From: Microbacterium sp. MPKO10
GTDB taxonomy: Bacteria > Actinomycetota > Actinomycetes > Actinomycetales > Microbacteriaceae
Assembly: GCF_026107415.2 (NCBI RefSeq)
Contig: NZ_JAPCHX010000006.1
Span: 62,001 to 126,000, forward strand
DNA: 64,000 nucleotides
Direction: 5' to 3'
The notes under the pieces were generated by a model, which did no database searches, was not told where the DNA came from, and was given only the letters and a program-made list of their open reading frames with translations. This document shows positions 38,991 to 47,780 of this stretch, in pieces. The position numbers and the translations under genes were made by a program. How positions within the stretch are numbered: the first letter of the stretch is position 1; every line of letters begins with the position of its first letter.

Positions 38991-39697
38991 TGGCTGCGGG
39001 GGCGGCCAAGTCGCAGGCGCCGGGGGACCAACTCCTGAACATTGGTCAGGTGCTGGCGCGACTGCGAACAGATTTTCCTGATCTCTCGAATTCGAAGCTG
39101 CGGTTTCTCGAAGAGCAGGGCCTCGTCTCTCCATCACGCACGACGAGCGGGTACCGCAAGTTCTGCATGGACGATGTGGAGCGGCTGAGGCTGATTCTCT
39201 CGATGCAGCGCGACCACTACCTTCCACTCAAGGTGATTCGTGCCTACCTCGCCGATCTCGACGCTGGCCGTGCGCCGGCGTTTCCCGGGCTTCCCGACGG
39301 CGCGGCAGCGCCGACGATCATTCCCGGAGGAAAACGGTATAAGAAAGACGAGCTTCTGCGTGAGGCGAACGCGTCGGCTGCATTGCTGGCGGATGCTGTT
39401 TCAGCGTCGTTGATTCAGCCGGGAGAGTCGTACGGTGACGATGCGCTGGGCATGCTGACCTCGCTCGTCGCTCTGCAGCGCTGCGGAATTGAACCTCGGC
39501 ACCTGCGCGGATTCCGCACGGCCGCCGCACGGGAAGTGGACCTGATCGAGAGCGCACTTCGGCCTCTTGTCAGGCGCAGGGACGCCGCGAGCCGGGCACG
39601 CGCTGCAGAGCTTGCAGGCGATATCGCTGTCAACCTTGAAACGGTGCGGACGAACCTCGTGCGATCGGCACTAGGCCGAATCACTCCCGAGGCTTAG
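38990..39697 (+). CDS. ftsR: MerR-family regulator FtsR-like (Rv1828 type)
   Basis: A 235-residue regulator with an N-terminal MerR winged helix (LLNIGQVLARLRTDFPDLS, SKLRFLEEQGLV, SGYRKF) and a C-terminal domain unlike metal-sensing MerR proteins. The homologue FtsR of Corynebacterium glutamicum activates ftsZ; Rv1828 is the mycobacterial one. GTG start overlaps the garA stop by one base, the usual garA-ftsR coupling. Its likely targets are division genes elsewhere in the chromosome. Confidence 0.9.
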   Translation: MAAGAAKSQAPGDQLLNIGQVLARLRTDFPDLSNSKLRFLEEQGLVSPSRTTSGYRKFCMDDVERLRLILSMQRDHYLPLKVIRAYLADLDAGRAPAFPGLPDGAAAPTIIPGGKRYKKDELLREANASAALLADAVSASLIQPGESYGDDALGMLTSLVALQRCGIEPRHLRGFRTAAAREVDLIESALRPLVRRRDAASRARAAELAGDIAVNLETVRTNLVRSALGRITPEA

Positions 39698-39828
39698 ACT
39701 GTCCTCAGAGAAGCCCTCGAACCCGACACGCCGACCTTGTTGGAGCGAATGTCGAACACTTCTCGACCATGTGTCGATAGCGTAGAGGGTGCGCACAGCT
39801 TCACGTGCGGAAGGAGCAAGGGAGAACG

Positions 39829-40374
39829 ATGAGCGAACTCAGCCGCGACGACAGCGCTCGCTACGACCTCGGTCTCCTGTTCACGGACGGGCTTCCCGAT
39901 CTGGATGCCGACGCCGGTTACCGGGGTGCCGTCGCCGCTCGTGCCGCGGGCATCAGCTACCGTCAGCTTGACTACTGGGCACGCACGGGACTTGTGGAGC
40001 CCACCGTCCGTAACGCCTCAGGGTCCGGAACGCAGCGGTTGTATGGTTTTCGCGACATCCTTGTGCTCAAACTCGTGAAACGGCTTCTCGACACGGGGAT
40101 CTCTCTGCAGCAGATCCGGAGCGCCGTCAATCAGCTCCACGAAGCCGGAGTTTACGACCTGGCTCAGACAACGCTCATGAGTGATGGTGCGAGCGTTTAC
40201 CTCTGCACCTCGAACGATGAGGTCATCGACCTCGTCAGCCGCGGTCAGGGCGTGTTCGGCATTGCCGTCGGCAAGGTACTGCGGGAGGTTGAGACCACGC
40301 TCGTGGACTTCGACCCCCAGGCTCCGGACCCAATGGACGAGCTTGCGGCGCGACGCGCCGCTCGCAGCGCCTGA
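39829..40374 (+). CDS. MerR-family regulator (Rv1830 type)
   Basis: A 181-residue MerR-fold protein: GYRGAVAARAAGISYRQLDY is the recognition part, followed by RLYGFRDILVLKLVKRLLD and a short C-terminal dimer region with VYLCTSNDEVIDLV. It is the Rv1830-like partner that usually accompanies garA and the Rv1828-type gene. In M. tuberculosis a bifunctional nuclease gene (Rv1829) lies between the two MerR genes; here only 131 bases separate them. ATG at 39829 follows GGGAGAAC. Confidence 0.88.
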   Translation: MSELSRDDSARYDLGLLFTDGLPDLDADAGYRGAVAARAAGISYRQLDYWARTGLVEPTVRNASGSGTQRLYGFRDILVLKLVKRLLDTGISLQQIRSAVNQLHEAGVYDLAQTTLMSDGASVYLCTSNDEVIDLVSRGQGVFGIAVGKVLREVETTLVDFDPQAPDPMDELAARRAARSA

Positions 40375-40559
40375 GCGTCGGACGCACCTCTGCCCTGAAC
40401 AACCCTGTGCGGGCAACGCTCCTGCGCGGTCGACGCGACAGCCGCTGTCAACGCCCCGTCACGACGGTGACCTGGCCGATCGACGCGACCGAACGGTTGC
40501 TCGTGTTACGAGACAAGTTCGCGCCACAGGACAGGCGCGCGCGACGAGACGGTCTCGCG

Positions 40560-41408
40560 TTACGAAACAGGCTCGATGGGCTCGGCATCGTCGCGTGGGA
40601 CAGCATCCGCGTATTCTCCCACCCGGCCCGTGCGAAGAACACGTTCCAGAAGCTGATCGAAGTAGTGCGCGAGTTCCTGTGCGCTGTCTCCCGGCCAGAT
40701 GTGGAGCGGCTTGGCGGCCCCCTGTGCCTGCTGCAGTGACGTGCGCTCAGGCAACTGCGGGTTGAGCACCAGCGGGCCGAACATGTCGCGCAACTCCTTG
40801 ATGCGGAACTGATGCTCCAGAGACTGGTTGCGCACGCGATTGACGATGATGCCGAGCGGCTGCAGCCGTGGTGACAGACCGCGGCGAATTTCCTCAATCG
40901 CGCGAAGAGCGCGGTCGGCTGCGGCGACAGAGAACAGCCCGGGCTCGGTGACGACGCTGACGCGGTCACTCGCAGCCCACGCCGTGCGCGTGAGTGCGTT
41001 GAGCGAAGGGGCGCAATCGATCAAGACCAGATCGTACTCATTCTCAAGGTAAGCGAGTGCCTCTTCGAGCTTCCAGATGTCGCGAATCGACGGATGCGGT
41101 CCGTCAAAGTTGATCGCAGAGGGGCTGCCGATCAGCACATCCAGTTTTCCCGGATGCGTTGTCGTCCAGCCCGAGGGTGCGATGGCCTGACGGACGGTCT
41201 TCTCTTTCGGAGACGTCAGGACGTCAGCAATATTGAGACGCCCGGCCAGGGAGATGTCGAGACCCGTCGACACATCGGACTGCGGATCGAGATCGACGAC
41301 GAGCGTGCGAACGCCGCGAGCGAACGCGGCCGAGGCCAGTCCGAGACTGACGGTCGTTTTGCCCACACCGCCCTTGAGGCTACTGACGCTTAATACGTGC
41401 ACAATCAC
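40560..41408 (-). CDS. orphan ParA-family ATPase
   Basis: A 282-residue ParA/MinD-type ATPase with deviant Walker A KGGVGKTT (12-19), Walker A' DLDPQSDVST and Walker B DLVLIDCAPSLNAL. No ParB gene is adjacent, so it is not an ordinary par locus; it may position another cargo, or its partner is elsewhere. It begins GTG-ATT-GTG with no clear ribosome site. The upstream region has repeated GTTAC/TAACG elements (41412-41432) shared with the pyruvate carboxylase promoter side. It is divergent from pyc. Confidence 0.9.
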   Translation of the reverse strand: MIVHVLSVSSLKGGVGKTTVSLGLASAAFARGVRTLVVDLDPQSDVSTGLDISLAGRLNIADVLTSPKEKTVRQAIAPSGWTTTHPGKLDVLIGSPSAINFDGPHPSIRDIWKLEEALAYLENEYDLVLIDCAPSLNALTRTAWAASDRVSVVTEPGLFSVAAADRALRAIEEIRRGLSPRLQPLGIIVNRVRNQSLEHQFRIKELRDMFGPLVLNPQLPERTSLQQAQGAAKPLHIWPGDSAQELAHYFDQLLERVLRTGRVGEYADAVPRDDAEPIEPVS

Positions 41409-41479
41409 ATACGTTACCGTTACTACGGTTAGAGAACCTAAATGTTGGCTGAGCAGTACCGGGCCAGAGAGGACGTCGC

Positions 41480-44400
41480 GTGTTCACAAAGATTCTCGTT
41501 GCCAACAGAGGAGAGATCGCGATCCGCGCCTTTCGCGCAGCGTATGAGCTGGGTGCGAGGACCGTCGCCGTCTTTCCCTATGAGGATCGGAACTCGCTCC
41601 ACCGGCTGAAAGCGGATGAGGCGTACCAGATCGGGGAGCCGGGGCATCCGGTGCGGGCGTACCTCGACGTCGATGAGATCATCCGTGTCGCTCGCCACGC
41701 GGGAGCGGACGCCATCTACCCCGGATACGGCTTCCTCTCCGAGAATCCAGAACTGGCCGAGAAGGCAGCCGCTGCGGGAATCACCTTCATCGGACCGGAC
41801 ACGTCAGTACTCGAGATGGCCGGAAACAAGGTCACGGCCAAACAGCACGCGATCTCTGCGGGCGTCCCCGTTCTGCGCTCGTCGCCGGCCTCGGCCGATA
41901 TCGATGAGCTCGTCGCCGCGTCAGACGAGGTGGGCTATCCGCTCTTCGCCAAGGCCGTCGCAGGCGGCGGCGGTCGAGGCATGCGCCGGGTGGCGACGAA
42001 AGATGAGCTCGCTGACGCACTGGCCGAGGCCATGCGAGAGGCGGACAGCGCATTCGGAGACCCGACGATGTTTCTCGAGCAGGCCGTCATCAGACCTCGC
42101 CACATCGAGGTTCAGATCCTCGCCGACAGCACGGGCGACACCATTCATCTGTTTGAACGTGACTGCTCAGTGCAGCGCAGAAATCAGAAAGTCGTCGAGA
42201 TCGCACCCGCCCCAAACATCAGCGACGAGCTTCGCCTGGCGCTCCATCGTGATGCTGTCGCGTTCGCGAAGTCGATCGGCTACGTGAACGCTGGAACCGT
42301 GGAGTTTCTCGTCGACACGGCAGGTGATCGAGCGGGAGAGCACGTCTTCATCGAGATGAACCCGCGCATCCAGGTCGAGCACACGGTGACCGAGGAAGTC
42401 ACCGACGTCGATCTCGTGCAGTCGCAGATGCGTATCGCTGCGGGGGAGACGCTGGCCGATTTGAAGCTTGACCAGGACTCTCTCACGCTTCATGGAGCCG
42501 CGCTGCAGTGCCGCATCACGACCGAGGATCCGACGCAGGGTTTCCGCCCAGACACCGGAAAGATCACCACCTACCGCTCGCCGGGCGGAAGCGGGGTCCG
42601 GCTGGACGGCGGGACAATCAACCCCGGTGCGCAGATCAGTCCACACTTCGACTCGATGCTGACGAAGATGACCTGTCGCGGTCGCGACTTCCCGACCGCC
42701 GTCGCCCGAGCCCGCCGCGGGCTCGCAGAATTTCGCATTCGCGGGGTGGCGACGAATATCCCGTTCGTGCAGGGGGTTCTCGACGATCCGTCGTTCCTCG
42801 CCGGCGATGTGAGCACATCCTTCATCGATGAGCGCCCCGAGCTGCTGCAGGGGCGCACATCGAAAGACCGCGGAACAAAGCTGATGAACTGGCTCGCCGA
42901 CGTCACGGTGAACCAGCCGAACGGTCCGCGCCCCGAGGGAATCAATCCGGCCGAGAAGCTTCCTGCGACCGACCTCGACGCGCCAGCGCCGTCCGGCTCA
43001 CGGCAATCCCTCCTCGACCTCGGTCCGACGGCTTTCGCCGGTGCCCTGCGTGCCCAGACAGCGTTGGCCGTCACCGACACCACGTTCCGCGACGCTCACC
43101 AGTCACTTCTCGCGACGCGTGTCCGCACGAAGGAGCTTCTGCGGGTCGCGCCGTACGTCGCACGTCTCACGCCCGAGCTGCTCTCGGTCGAGGCGTGGGG
43201 AGGGGCGACCTATGACGTCGCCCTGCGGTTCCTCGGCGAAGACCCGTGGGAGCGGCTTGAGAGCCTCCGCGAGGCACTGCCGAACGTGGCCATTCAGATG
43301 CTGCTGCGGGGCCGCAACACCGTCGGCTACACGCCCTACCCGACGCGTGTGACTGACGCGTTCGTTGACGAGGCATCCCGAACGGGCGTGGACATCTTCC
43401 GCATCTTCGACGCCCTCAACGACGTCGAGCAGATGCGCCCGGCCATTGAGTCGGTTCTCGCAACGGATCGCTCGGTCGCTGAAGTCGCGCTCTGCTACAC
43501 GGGCGATTTGGTGAACCCAGCCGAGGATCTCTACACGCTCGACTACTACCTGCGTCTTGCCGAGCGGATCGTCGACGCCGGCGCCCACATCATCGCGATC
43601 AAAGACATGGCCGGTCTTCTCCGTCCTGCTGCCGCCGCCACCCTTGTCTCTGCTCTCCGTGAGCGATTCGACCTTCCGGTGCACGTGCATACCCACGACA
43701 CGGCGGGAGGGCAGCTCGCAACGCTGCTCGCCGCAGCCCAGGCGGGTGCGGATGCTGTGGACGTCGCGTCGGCCCCCATGTCTGGAACCACGAGTCAACC
43801 CTCTGCGTCAGCGCTCGTCGCGGCGCTTGCGCACACGGAGAGAGACACGGGGCTGTCTCTGGAGAGCGTGTCGAACCTCGAGCCATACTGGGAGTCGGTC
43901 AGGCATCTCTACCGCCCGTTCGAATCCGGGCTTCCGGGCCCGACGGGCCGCGTGTACACACACGAGATTCCCGGCGGTCAGCTCTCGAACCTGCGCCAGC
44001 AGGCCATCGCCCTCGGCCTTGACAACGACTTCGAGCTGATCGAGGACATGTATGCCGCAGCTGACGCGATCCTCGGGCGTATCCCCAAGGTGACCCCATC
44101 GTCTAAGGTCGTGGGTGATCTTGCGCTGCATCTGGCGGCCGTCCGTGCCGATCCGGCAGATTTCGCCGAGAACCCAGAGAAATACGACATCCCCGATTCT
44201 GTTGTCGGGTTCATGGCCGGTGAATTGGGGGAGCTGCCTGGCGGCTGGCCCGAGCCGTTCCGTTCGAAAGTGTTGGCCGGGCGCGACGTGTCGACGGGAG
44301 TCACGCCGCTGAGCACAACCGATGAGGCCGAGCTTGAGGGGACGTCGGCCGAGCGTCGCGCCGCGCTCAATCGGCTGCTGTTCCCGGCCCCGACCCACCA

Positions 44401-44884
44401 GTTTGAGCAGCGCCGCGAGCTCTTCGGCGATCTGTCCGTCATGGAGACCGCCGACTACCTGTACGGGCTTGAGCAGGGCCGGGAGACGTACGTCGAGATT
44501 GCGAAGGGTGTTCGTCTCTACGTCGGACTCGAGGCTGTGGGCGAACCTGACGATAAGGGAATGCGCACCGTGATGGCCGTGCTCAATGGGCAGCTGCGTC
44601 CGGTGTTCGTGCGAGACCGGTCCGTCGAGGTCGAGACGAAGGCGTCCGAGAAAGCAGACGCGAACAGACCGGGCCACGTCGCTGCGCCGTTCTCGGGTGT
44701 CGTGACCGTCAAGGTCTCGCCGGGTGACGCTGTCCAGGCTGGCCAGGCGGTCGCGTCCATCGAGGCGATGAAGATGGAGGCGGCGATTACCAGCCCGGTC
44801 GCTGGGATGATCGAGCGCGTGGCGATCAACTCACCCCAGCAGGTTGAGTCGGGAGACCTGATTGTCGTGGTCGACGGCGCGTGA
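41480..44884 (+). CDS. pyc: pyruvate carboxylase
   Basis: Single-chain biotin enzyme, 1134 residues, that makes oxaloacetate from pyruvate. Order: biotin carboxylase (ILVANRGEIAIRAFRAAYE at the start, AGGGGRGM glycine loop, MNPRIQVEHTVTEE), carboxyltransferase TIM barrel (DTTFRDAHQSLLATR, VHTHDTAGG), allosteric linker, and C-terminal biotin carrier with EAMKMEA and biotin on Lys1098. Full length and intact. GTG at 41480. Its position near garA is notable because both feed TCA-cycle balance. Confidence 0.98.
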   Translation: MFTKILVANRGEIAIRAFRAAYELGARTVAVFPYEDRNSLHRLKADEAYQIGEPGHPVRAYLDVDEIIRVARHAGADAIYPGYGFLSENPELAEKAAAAGITFIGPDTSVLEMAGNKVTAKQHAISAGVPVLRSSPASADIDELVAASDEVGYPLFAKAVAGGGGRGMRRVATKDELADALAEAMREADSAFGDPTMFLEQAVIRPRHIEVQILADSTGDTIHLFERDCSVQRRNQKVVEIAPAPNISDELRLALHRDAVAFAKSIGYVNAGTVEFLVDTAGDRAGEHVFIEMNPRIQVEHTVTEEVTDVDLVQSQMRIAAGETLADLKLDQDSLTLHGAALQCRITTEDPTQGFRPDTGKITTYRSPGGSGVRLDGGTINPGAQISPHFDSMLTKMTCRGRDFPTAVARARRGLAEFRIRGVATNIPFVQGVLDDPSFLAGDVSTSFIDERPELLQGRTSKDRGTKLMNWLADVTVNQPNGPRPEGINPAEKLPATDLDAPAPSGSRQSLLDLGPTAFAGALRAQTALAVTDTTFRDAHQSLLATRVRTKELLRVAPYVARLTPELLSVEAWGGATYDVALRFLGEDPWERLESLREALPNVAIQMLLRGRNTVGYTPYPTRVTDAFVDEASRTGVDIFRIFDALNDVEQMRPAIESVLATDRSVAEVALCYTGDLVNPAEDLYTLDYYLRLAERIVDAGAHIIAIKDMAGLLRPAAAATLVSALRERFDLPVHVHTHDTAGGQLATLLAAAQAGADAVDVASAPMSGTTSQPSASALVAALAHTERDTGLSLESVSNLEPYWESVRHLYRPFESGLPGPTGRVYTHEIPGGQLSNLRQQAIALGLDNDFELIEDMYAAADAILGRIPKVTPSSKVVGDLALHLAAVRADPADFAENPEKYDIPDSVVGFMAGELGELPGGWPEPFRSKVLAGRDVSTGVTPLSTTDEAELEGTSAERRAALNRLLFPAPTHQFEQRRELFGDLSVMETADYLYGLEQGRETYVEIAKGVRLYVGLEAVGEPDDKGMRTVMAVLNGQLRPVFVRDRSVEVETKASEKADANRPGHVAAPFSGVVTVKVSPGDAVQAGQAVASIEAMKMEAAITSPVAGMIERVAINSPQQVESGDLIVVVDGA

Positions 44885-44995
44885 CTGCGTCTTTGCCTGG
44901 CCTCACGAATCGGCCGATCGGTCGCTGGTTTACTACACTGTTCACGGATTACACGGGCACATCAACGTGCCACAACCCGAAGGAGCATCAGCACC

Positions 44996-47194
44996 ATGCC
45001 CTCGACGCATGACGGAACCGACAGCGCGCTCACCGCGACTGATCTTGCCGCGACGACCGAGAAGGCGCAGATGCGCAGCCAGACTCAGACGATCAGCGTC
45101 ACCATTCCGACGGCGCAGGATGACGAGCTCGACGATGATGACGTTGTTCTCGACGATGTTGCATCGGACAGCGAGTTCGCTCTGACATCCCCGGTGGAGG
45201 CTTCGGCGGCACAGGTGCCCGTTTCAGAGGCCGACGATGACCGAGACGTGACGACGGATGCCGGAGACGAAGCAGCGCTGACAGCGACGTCACGCTCGAC
45301 GCCCACACAGACGCCGGCGCCGACGTCGTCGAGCTCGGCGACGCCGTCGCCCAAGGAATCGGAGAGGTCGCCGTCGGTGACGAAGGGCGAGAAACCGAGT
45401 CCATCGCCGTCGGACCCGTCCAAGCCTGTGGCTCCGAAGTCTGGGACCTCGAAATCGGGGGCGTCGAAATCCGGTCAGTCGACGTCCGATTCCCCGAAAT
45501 CTGATGATCCGAGAGGTCAGCAGCCGAAAGAACAGGCTGCGACGTCGCAGTCTTCACAATCGAAGGCTGCAGAATCGGGTACGTCGAAGGCTCAGGCTTC
45601 GAAGGCTCAGCCATCCACGGCGAAGAAATCGAAATCGCAGGCATCGACGTCGAAATCTGCGAAGGCGAGGTCCACGGCGTCGACATCGGCACGGGCGGCG
45701 TCCTCTGCGACCCAGGCGTCTCCGTCGGAACCCGCGCAGGCTGACGCATCGACGTCTGAAGACGTACAGACGGGGCGGCAGCAGCCATCGACGTCACCGA
45801 AGACCGGTTCTGCTCGGCAGGCATCGACGGAGCGAACCAGCTCGACCGCTTCACCTCGCGCAGAGGGACAGGCACGACCCCAGGCTTCAGGCTCGTCAGC
45901 GTCGGCACGCGCGTCGCAGACGGCGTCTTCAACGGAGGCGACGCCGACTGACTCTCCGTCGCGATTTGGCGCGTCCCCGCAGCCGTCGAAGCGCAGCGGC
46001 CAGCCCGGGGCTCAGGCCAGCGTTCAGAGCAGTGTTCGGACACCGTCTGAATCATCGTCCGCGGACACCGGGGCATTGAAATCGCGGGGAACATCGACGG
46101 TTCCCGCATCGACCACCCTGTCGGCGACGTCAGGCCTGTCTGCGGCATCCACCGCGATACCGAATTCCAGCGCGGGCTCGGCCGACGCGCAGCCGACTCC
46201 GCAGAGCGTAAGTGCTCGCCGCGCCCCGAACTCCGGCGCAGAGAACGCCGACATGCTGACGGCAGAGCGGCTGCTGGATGACCGAAGCTCCCGCGGGCGC
46301 GCCCCAGAAGATGGCGTGCAGCGACTGCTGTACCAGGTCAGCGGGCACCTCATCAATCTCGGCGACAGCAAGAAGACGCGGAAGCGCAAGGATCTGACGC
46401 ACCGCATTGCGAAGCCCTTTGCCGGATCAGCACGGTTCGTTCCGGTCCTCACGCGCAAAGGTGGTGTGGGAAAGACGACGGTGTCGATTCTTCTGGGCAT
46501 GGCCCTCGCCGATGCGCGTGATGATCGCGTGATCGCTGTCGACGCCAACCCGGATCACGGCACGCTGCACGATCGTCTCCGCGGCAACAGCGACTACACA
46601 GTTCGCGACGTGATCCATCGCGCGGCCGACGTCGCAGGGTTCACAGAATTCTCGACACTCGTGGCACGTGACGAAACACGACTCGACGTGCTCGCGTCGG
46701 ATCCCGACCCGGCGGTGACGAAGGCCTTCGACGACTCCGATTACCGCGTTGTGGCCGAGCTCGCAGCGCAGTACTACTCAATGGTCCTGACCGATTCAGG
46801 CACGGGGATGGTGCACGACGTGATGGGCGAGACGCTGGAGAAGGCCGATGGCTGCGTCATCGTTTCGGGCACCAGCGTTGACGAAGCCCGAGCAACATCG
46901 GAGACCATCTCGTGGCTGGAATCGAATGGGCACGGTGCTCTCGCGAAGAACGCCGTCGTCGTCATCAACAATCGCTCGGCGGCGCGTTCGATGGTGAAGC
47001 TTGACGAGCTTGAGGCTCACTTCGCGTCGCGGGTGCGCGCTGTCGCCCGCGTTCCGTACGATCCCATGCTCGCGTCTGGTGCTCCTATTGACTTCCGCGC
47101 GCTTCGACCGGCGACGCGTCAGGCGGCGCGCCTTCTGGCCGCATCCGTTGTCGATGGGCTGCCCACGCAGCGTCCGACGATCCCCGTTTACTGA
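44996..47194 (+). CDS. MinD/ParA-type ATPase with a ~420-residue Ser/Thr/Lys/Ala-rich N terminus
   Basis: A 732-residue protein. Residues about 30-430 are low complexity (runs such as [14 protein letters not shown] and [15 protein letters not shown]), with an acidic patch first ([13 protein letters not shown]). A short helical linker follows, then a MinD/ParA domain with [11 protein letters not shown] at about 486-496, [11 protein letters not shown] as Walker A' and a LTDSGTG Walker B region. The layout resembles EspI and other actinobacterial CpaE/MinD-like ATPases tied to secretion or polar organisation, but no secretion genes adjoin. No membrane helix. ATG at 44996 after AAGGAG. The def gene follows 14 bases later. 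Confidence 0.88.
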   Translation: MPSTHDGTDSALTATDLAATTEKAQMRSQTQTISVTIPTAQDDELDDDDVVLDDVASDSEFALTSPVEASAAQVPVSEADDDRDVTTDAGDEAALTATSRSTPTQTPAPTSSSSATPSPKESERSPSVTKGEKPSPSPSDPSKPVAPKSGTSKSGASKSGQSTSDSPKSDDPRGQQPKEQAATSQSSQSKAAESGTSKAQASKAQPSTAKKSKSQASTSKSAKARSTASTSARAASSATQASPSEPAQADASTSEDVQTGRQQPSTSPKTGSARQASTERTSSTASPRAEGQARPQASGSSASARASQTASSTEATPTDSPSRFGASPQPSKRSGQPGAQASVQSSVRTPSESSSADTGALKSRGTSTVPASTTLSATSGLSAASTAIPNSSAGSADAQPTPQSVSARRAPNSGAENADMLTAERLLDDRSSRGRAPEDGVQRLLYQVSGHLINLGDSKKTRKRKDLTHRIAKPFAGSARFVPVLTRKGGVGKTTVSILLGMALADARDDRVIAVDANPDHGTLHDRLRGNSDYTVRDVIHRAADVAGFTEFSTLVARDETRLDVLASDPDPAVTKAFDDSDYRVVAELAAQYYSMVLTDSGTGMVHDVMGETLEKADGCVIVSGTSVDEARATSETISWLESNGHGALAKNAVVVINNRSAARSMVKLDELEAHFASRVRAVARVPYDPMLASGAPIDFRALRPATRQAARLLAASVVDGLPTQRPTIPVY
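45420..45680 (+). repeat. imperfect TCGAAR-rich tandem repeats inside the MinD/ParA gene
   Basis: The DNA repeats short units around TCGAAATC and TCGAAGGCTCAG, encoding Ser-Lys steps. Units vary in length, so this is degenerate microsatellite-like coding sequence and not a clean tandem array. Confidence 0.6.
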
Positions 47195-47208
47195 GGAGAC
47201 CCGCACGA

Positions 47209-47700
47209 ATGACCGAACGTTCCATCCGGCTTTTCGGCGATCCGGTGTTGAAATCGCCGTGTGCCGAGATCACGACGATCGATGATGGCGTTCGCGCGCT
47301 GATCAGCGATCTGCTCGACTCGGTGAGGCTGCCCGGGCGCGCGGGCGTCGCGGCCAACCAGATCGGCATCGGCATGCGCGCGTTCAGCTACAACGTCGAC
47401 GGTGTTGTGGGGTACGTGATCAATCCCACGGTCGTCGAGGTGCGTGGGGAGAAGGAGCTCATCGACGAGGGCTGTCTCTCGGTCCCCGAGCAGTGGCACC
47501 CCACACCGAGGCACCCGTACGCGCGTGTGACGGGAATCGATCTGGATGGAAACCCGGTCACGGTCGAGGGGACGGGCGTGCTGGCACAAGCATTGCAGCA
47601 CGAAGTCGACCATCTTGACGGCTACGTGTATCTCGATCGACTCGAGAAGGACGAGCGCCGCGTCGCGATGAAGCAGGTTCGAGAGTCCGACTGGTTCTGA
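47209..47700 (+). CDS. def: peptide deformylase
   Basis: Removes formyl from nascent N termini. The 163 residues hold the three metal motifs: [16 protein letters not shown] and QHEVDHLDG (HExDH). Start ATG 47209 follows GAGGAGACC, 14 bases after the MinD/ParA gene, so they may be co-transcribed. Confidence 0.97.
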   Translation: MTERSIRLFGDPVLKSPCAEITTIDDGVRALISDLLDSVRLPGRAGVAANQIGIGMRAFSYNVDGVVGYVINPTVVEVRGEKELIDEGCLSVPEQWHPTPRHPYARVTGIDLDGNPVTVEGTGVLAQALQHEVDHLDGYVYLDRLEKDERRVAMKQVRESDWF

Positions 47701-47780
47701 TGCCGGATCAGCGCGGACGATGAGCCGACGGCGGGATGCCGCGGGTCACCCTCCGCGCTTCCGGGGCAGCGCCCGAGCGA

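Noticed and set aside
40545-40557. CGAGAC-G-GTCTCG palindrome between the MerR and ParA genes
   Set aside because: Stem of six with a one-base loop cannot fold well; a terminator is possible only with wider pairing that I could not show.
45099-46148. 349-codon minus-strand frame rich in Ser/Pro/Thr
   Set aside because: Antisense of the low-complexity part of the MinD/ParA gene; its repeats are forced by the sense strand.
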